Assembly: GCF_900013425.1 (NCBI RefSeq)
Contig: NZ_FBXK01000005.1
Coordinates: 434,001 to 498,000 of the forward strand
Length of the DNA stretch: 64,000 nt
From: Sphingobium sp. Z007
Lineage (GTDB): Bacteria; Pseudomonadota; Alphaproteobacteria; Sphingomonadales; Sphingomonadaceae
Direction of reading: 5' to 3'
Part shown: positions 61,414 to 64,000 of the stretch, piece by piece
Layout of the letters: each line of letters starts with the position of its first letter
How positions within the stretch are numbered: the first letter of the stretch is position 1
Translations under genes and position numbers: made by a program
The notes under the pieces: generated by a model
Database searches by the model: none
Told to the model about the DNA's origin: nothing
What the model saw: only the letters and a program-made list of their open reading frames with translations

Positions 61414-61841
61414 GTCTCACCCTTACCCAGGCCCGCGCGATCATCGACGCCGCGCTGGACCAGGCGCGCGCCGATGGCGCCCAGCCGCTCGCTGTGGTCG
61501 TGCTGGACGCCGGCGCGCACCCGGTTGCGACTGTCCGCGAGGATGGTGCGAGCCTGTTCCGGTTCGACATCGCGAAGGCCAAGGCGGCAGGCGCGCTCGG
61601 TATGGGGGCGGATACGCGCGTTATCGCCACCCGCGCCGCCTCTAACCCGGTTTTCTTTCAGAGCGTCGTCGCCGCCACCGGCGGTCGGCTCGCTTTGTCC
61701 CCCGGCGGCGTCCTGATCCGTGACGTGGAAGGCGCGGTGATGGGCGCCGTCGGGATCAGCGGCGACACCGGCGATTGCGACGAAGCCTGCGCCATCGCCG
61801 GCATCCTGGTCGCGGGCCTATCCCACGGAGACGTAAAATGA
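61410..61841 (+). CDS. GlcG/HbpS-family heme-binding-like protein
   Basis: A 143-residue protein of the GlcG/HbpS family: LTLTQARAIIDAALDQARAD at the start, VVVLDAGAHPVATVREDGAS, and GGVLIRDVEGAVMGAVGISG. Family members bind heme or small acids and are often next to aromatic or glycolate catabolic genes; function here unknown. ATGA overlaps on both sides place it in the middle of a coupled operon with the hydroxylase and dioxygenase. Confidence 0.87.
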   Translation: MSLTLTQARAIIDAALDQARADGAQPLAVVVLDAGAHPVATVREDGASLFRFDIAKAKAAGALGMGADTRVIATRAASNPVFFQSVVAATGGRLALSPGGVLIRDVEGAVMGAVGISGDTGDCDEACAIAGILVAGLSHGDVK

Positions 61842-62728
61842 AATTACGCAGCATCGAACTGGCGCTGCCGGGGGCGGCGGACGCCGCTGCCTTCCTGACC
61901 GACATCTGGGGCATGGCCCCGGCGGCGGTCGAGGGCAACATCCATTATCTGCGCGGATCGGGCAGCTTCCCCTATCTGATCGCGCTGGAAGAATCGGCCG
62001 ATAGCTATGTCCGTTCGACCACCTTCGTCTGCACCGCCGAACGGCTGGAACAGCTCAAGCGATCGGTGAGCGAAGCGGGCCTGACCGCCGCGCCCGTCGT
62101 CTCCCATGATCTGGGCAGCGGTCACGGCATCATCGTGGAACTGGCGGAGGGCGAATTGTTGCGCTTCCTGGTCGATGCGCAGGAAGTGAAGCCGATCGTG
62201 GGCGCAGACCTGCCGGTCAAGCTCACTCATGTGGTATTCAATTCGGCCGACGCGGAAATGACCGGCCATCTGGTCGAGAAGGCGCTGGGCTTCCGCGTGT
62301 CGGACCGGACCAAGGGCATGGTGTTCGTGCGCTGCAATGACTCGCACCACAGCACCGCCTTCGCCCGCGCAGGATTCGCATCGCTCAACCATATCGCCTT
62401 CGAGATGGAGGATCTGGACGCGGTGATGCGCGGCATCGGCCGCCTGCGCGATCAGGATATGGCGCCGGCCTGGGGACCGGGCCGCCACGGCCCCGGCGCC
62501 AATGTCTTCGCCTATTTCATCGCCCCCTTCGGCCCCGTCATAGAATTTTCGACGGCGGTTAACAAAGTGCCCGACGACTATCAGGCCGGTGCGCCCGAAG
62601 ACTGGACCTGGCCCGCCAAGCGGATCGACCAGTGGGGTGTGTCCGACAAGGATTTCGATGGCCTGCGCGCCGCCGAGGAAAAATTCCGCCATCGCCGCGA
62701 CTGGGAGGCTGCGCCGCTTGACGCTTGA
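61838..62728 (+). CDS. Type I extradiol ring-cleavage dioxygenase (VOC superfamily, BphC-like)
   Basis: A 296-residue two-domain vicinal oxygen chelate protein. The C-terminal domain carries the iron ligands His (KLTHVVFN, about 128), His (LNHIAFEM, about 187) and Glu (PVIEFSTAV). SHHSTAFAR holds the conserved second-sphere histidine. These mark extradiol dioxygenases that cleave catechols next to the two hydroxyls. The N-terminal domain lacks the ligands, as usual. The substrate is likely the catechol from the MhpA-like hydroxylase encoded two genes upstream. Start overlaps the GlcG-like stop. Confidence 0.88.
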   Translation: MKLRSIELALPGAADAAAFLTDIWGMAPAAVEGNIHYLRGSGSFPYLIALEESADSYVRSTTFVCTAERLEQLKRSVSEAGLTAAPVVSHDLGSGHGIIVELAEGELLRFLVDAQEVKPIVGADLPVKLTHVVFNSADAEMTGHLVEKALGFRVSDRTKGMVFVRCNDSHHSTAFARAGFASLNHIAFEMEDLDAVMRGIGRLRDQDMAPAWGPGRHGPGANVFAYFIAPFGPVIEFSTAVNKVPDDYQAGAPEDWTWPAKRIDQWGVSDKDFDGLRAAEEKFRHRRDWEAAPLDA

Positions 62729-63650
62729 CCGTCGGGCCGCGCTCGCCGCGCTTGGCGGGGCATGGCTTGCTACGACCGGATTGAAAGCCGCCCCGCGCGG
62801 CAAAGGAGACAGAGACGTGACCCGATTTGTAAGTTTCCGCCGCCCCGACGGCGCCCCCAGCTTCGGCCGCCAGGATGGCGAGACGATCGTGGAATTGGCG
62901 ACCGACGCGACGCCCAGCCTGAAGGCGGCGCTGACCGACGGCAGCTTGGCGAGCCTGGCCGACGGCGCGGCCTTCGCCGCCGCCGATATCGTGCTGCTGC
63001 CGGTCATCCCCGATCCCGCCAAGATATTGTGCGTTGGCCTAAACTATGCCGAGCATGTCAAGGAAACCGGGCGCGAGCAGAAGGCGCATCCCGCGATCTT
63101 CGTGCGCTATGCCGACAGCCTGGTCGCCGACGGCCAGCCGCTGGTAAAGCCGAGCGTGACCGAACGCTTCGATTATGAAGGCGAACTGGCGGTCATCATC
63201 GGCAAGCCCTGCCATAAGGTCGCCGCCGCCGACGCCATGGCCTATGTGGCCGGTTACGCCTGTTTCAACGACGGGTCGGCGCGCGACTGGCAGCGCCATA
63301 ATATCCAGTTCACGCCGGGCAAGACCTTCCCCGGTACCGGCGGCTTCGGCCCCGCGCTGGTCACGCCCGACGCGATCGACGATCTGGGCGCGCTGCGTGT
63401 TCAGACGCGCCTCAACGGCGAACTGGTGCAGGATCAGGCGGTCGCCGACATGATCTGGGATATCCCGACGGTCATCGCATATATCAGCGCCTTCACCCCC
63501 CTGGCCCCCGGCGACGTCATCGCGACCGGCACGCCCGGCGGCGTCGGCGATAAGCGCACCCCGCCGCTCTACATGAAGGCCGGCGATAAGGTCGAGGTCA
63601 GCGTCGGCGCCATCGGCACGCTCACCAACCGGATCATCGACGAACAATAA
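62718..63650 (+). CDS. Fumarylacetoacetate hydrolase (FAH) family protein
   Basis: A hydrolase whose FAH domain has KILCVGLNYAEHVKETGRE, the metal-ligand block RFDYEGELAVIIG (two Glu), and DVIATGTPGGVG. Such enzymes cleave C-C bonds of ring-fission products such as fumarylpyruvate or similar oxo-acids. The start is uncertain. A TTG at 62,718 (GGGAGG nine bases upstream) adds a Tat-like DRRAALAALGGAWLATTG; a GTG at 62,817 (AAGGAG nine bases upstream) gives a 277-residue cytosolic protein. Overlap with the dioxygenase gene fits the TTG start. Confidence 0.87.
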   Translation: MTLDRRAALAALGGAWLATTGLKAAPRGKGDRDVTRFVSFRRPDGAPSFGRQDGETIVELATDATPSLKAALTDGSLASLADGAAFAAADIVLLPVIPDPAKILCVGLNYAEHVKETGREQKAHPAIFVRYADSLVADGQPLVKPSVTERFDYEGELAVIIGKPCHKVAAADAMAYVAGYACFNDGSARDWQRHNIQFTPGKTFPGTGGFGPALVTPDAIDDLGALRVQTRLNGELVQDQAVADMIWDIPTVIAYISAFTPLAPGDVIATGTPGGVGDKRTPPLYMKAGDKVEVSVGAIGTLTNRIIDEQ

Positions 63651-63688
63651 GCCCAAACTACCCAATCATAAGAAGGGGAGGATACATC

Positions 63689-64000
63689 ATGCGTAATTTC
63701 CACAAGTCCATCCTGGCCATGGCGGGCGTCAGTACGTTCGCCATCGTCGCGCCAGCCTTTGCCCAGGATGCCGCAACGCCGCAGGAAGCGGCGGAATCGG
63801 CCATGTCCGACATCATAGTGACCGCGCAGCGTCGCCAGGAAAAGGTGACGGAGGTGCCCATCTCCATCACCGTGGCCAGCCAGAAGCAGTTGGAGCGCCA
63901 GCAGGTCAATAATCTGAACGACCTCAACCGCGTCGCGCCCGCGCTGGAAATCCAGTCAGCACCGGCCCAGAATACCGGCGGTGGCGGATCAATCCGCGGC
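63689..64000 (+). CDS. TonB-dependent outer-membrane receptor, 5' part
   Basis: The first 104 residues: a signal peptide ending SAFAQ-like (IVAPAFAQ), then TonB box DIIVTAQRRQEKVTEVPISI and the plug start LNDLNRVAPALEIQSAP. The gene is cut by the window end. GGGGAGG nine bases before the ATG. Related in layout to the receptor at 51,115 but different in sequence. It closes the visible catabolic region and could import its substrate. Confidence 0.9.
   Translation, partial: MRNFHKSILAMAGVSTFAIVAPAFAQDAATPQEAAESAMSDIIVTAQRRQEKVTEVPISITVASQKQLERQQVNNLNDLNRVAPALEIQSAPAQNTGGGGSIRG

Noticed and set aside
1..64000. Insertion sequences, transposases or integrases
   Set aside because: No transposase or integrase motif and no terminal repeat pair with target duplication was seen.

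Overview
The window is chromosomal DNA of an alphaproteobacterium of the family Sphingomonadaceae (Sphingobium, Sphingomonas or Novosphingobium type). The reasons are: a serine palmitoyltransferase gene beside its dedicated acyl carrier protein (bacterial sphingolipid synthesis); a split glycine decarboxylase (GcvPB); an NDUFS4-like complex I subunit; several TonB-dependent receptors; high G+C with strong G/C third positions; and many dimeric palindromic intergenic repeats with CCGTTCG/CGAACGG ends. No rRNA, CRISPR array, prophage or complete insertion sequence is visible.

Bases 1-24,400 are mostly housekeeping. In order: the gcvPB 3' end with a methyltransferase, a Tam41-like nucleotidyltransferase, a hybrid histidine kinase, the sphingolipid pair (acp, spt), a complex I accessory subunit, hrpB, a TSUP permease, polyprenyl diphosphate synthase, chorismate mutase, an EamA exporter, a ccmB-ccmA-metallopeptidase operon, pterin dehydratase, a patatin-lipoprotein pair, an EEP nuclease, radA-cvpA, and an SDR-proB-obgE block. 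Bases 24,400-37,700 hold a TetR/hydrolase divergon, GNAT enzymes, rplU-rpmA, a Kef-type antiporter, an iron-sulfur (6-4) photolyase, a DEAD-box helicase, and the conserved order tRNA-Trp, secE, nusG, rplK, rplA.

Bases 37,700-47,000 hold aspartate transcarbamoylase with a dihydroorotase homologue lacking its metal ligands, then a metabolic stretch (PYROXD2-like oxidoreductase, Rieske oxygenase, SBF-like transporter, crotonase, EamA), a repeat-built lipoprotein and a MarR regulator. From tRNA-Gln (47,080) to the end every gene is on the plus strand and no palindromic repeat occurs. This last 17 kb looks like a catabolic region: MocR regulator, PaiB-like protein, Tat amidohydrolase, TonB receptor, propeller-amidohydrolase, serine/threonine dehydratase, LysR regulator, second amidohydrolase, MhpA-like flavin hydroxylase, GlcG-like protein, extradiol dioxygenase, FAH-type hydrolase and a second TonB receptor cut by the window end.

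A plausible reading of the last region is uptake, amide or ester hydrolysis, ring hydroxylation, meta cleavage and hydrolysis of an aromatic compound, perhaps one conjugated to a hydroxy-amino acid. The families are read from sequence; the substrate is inference.
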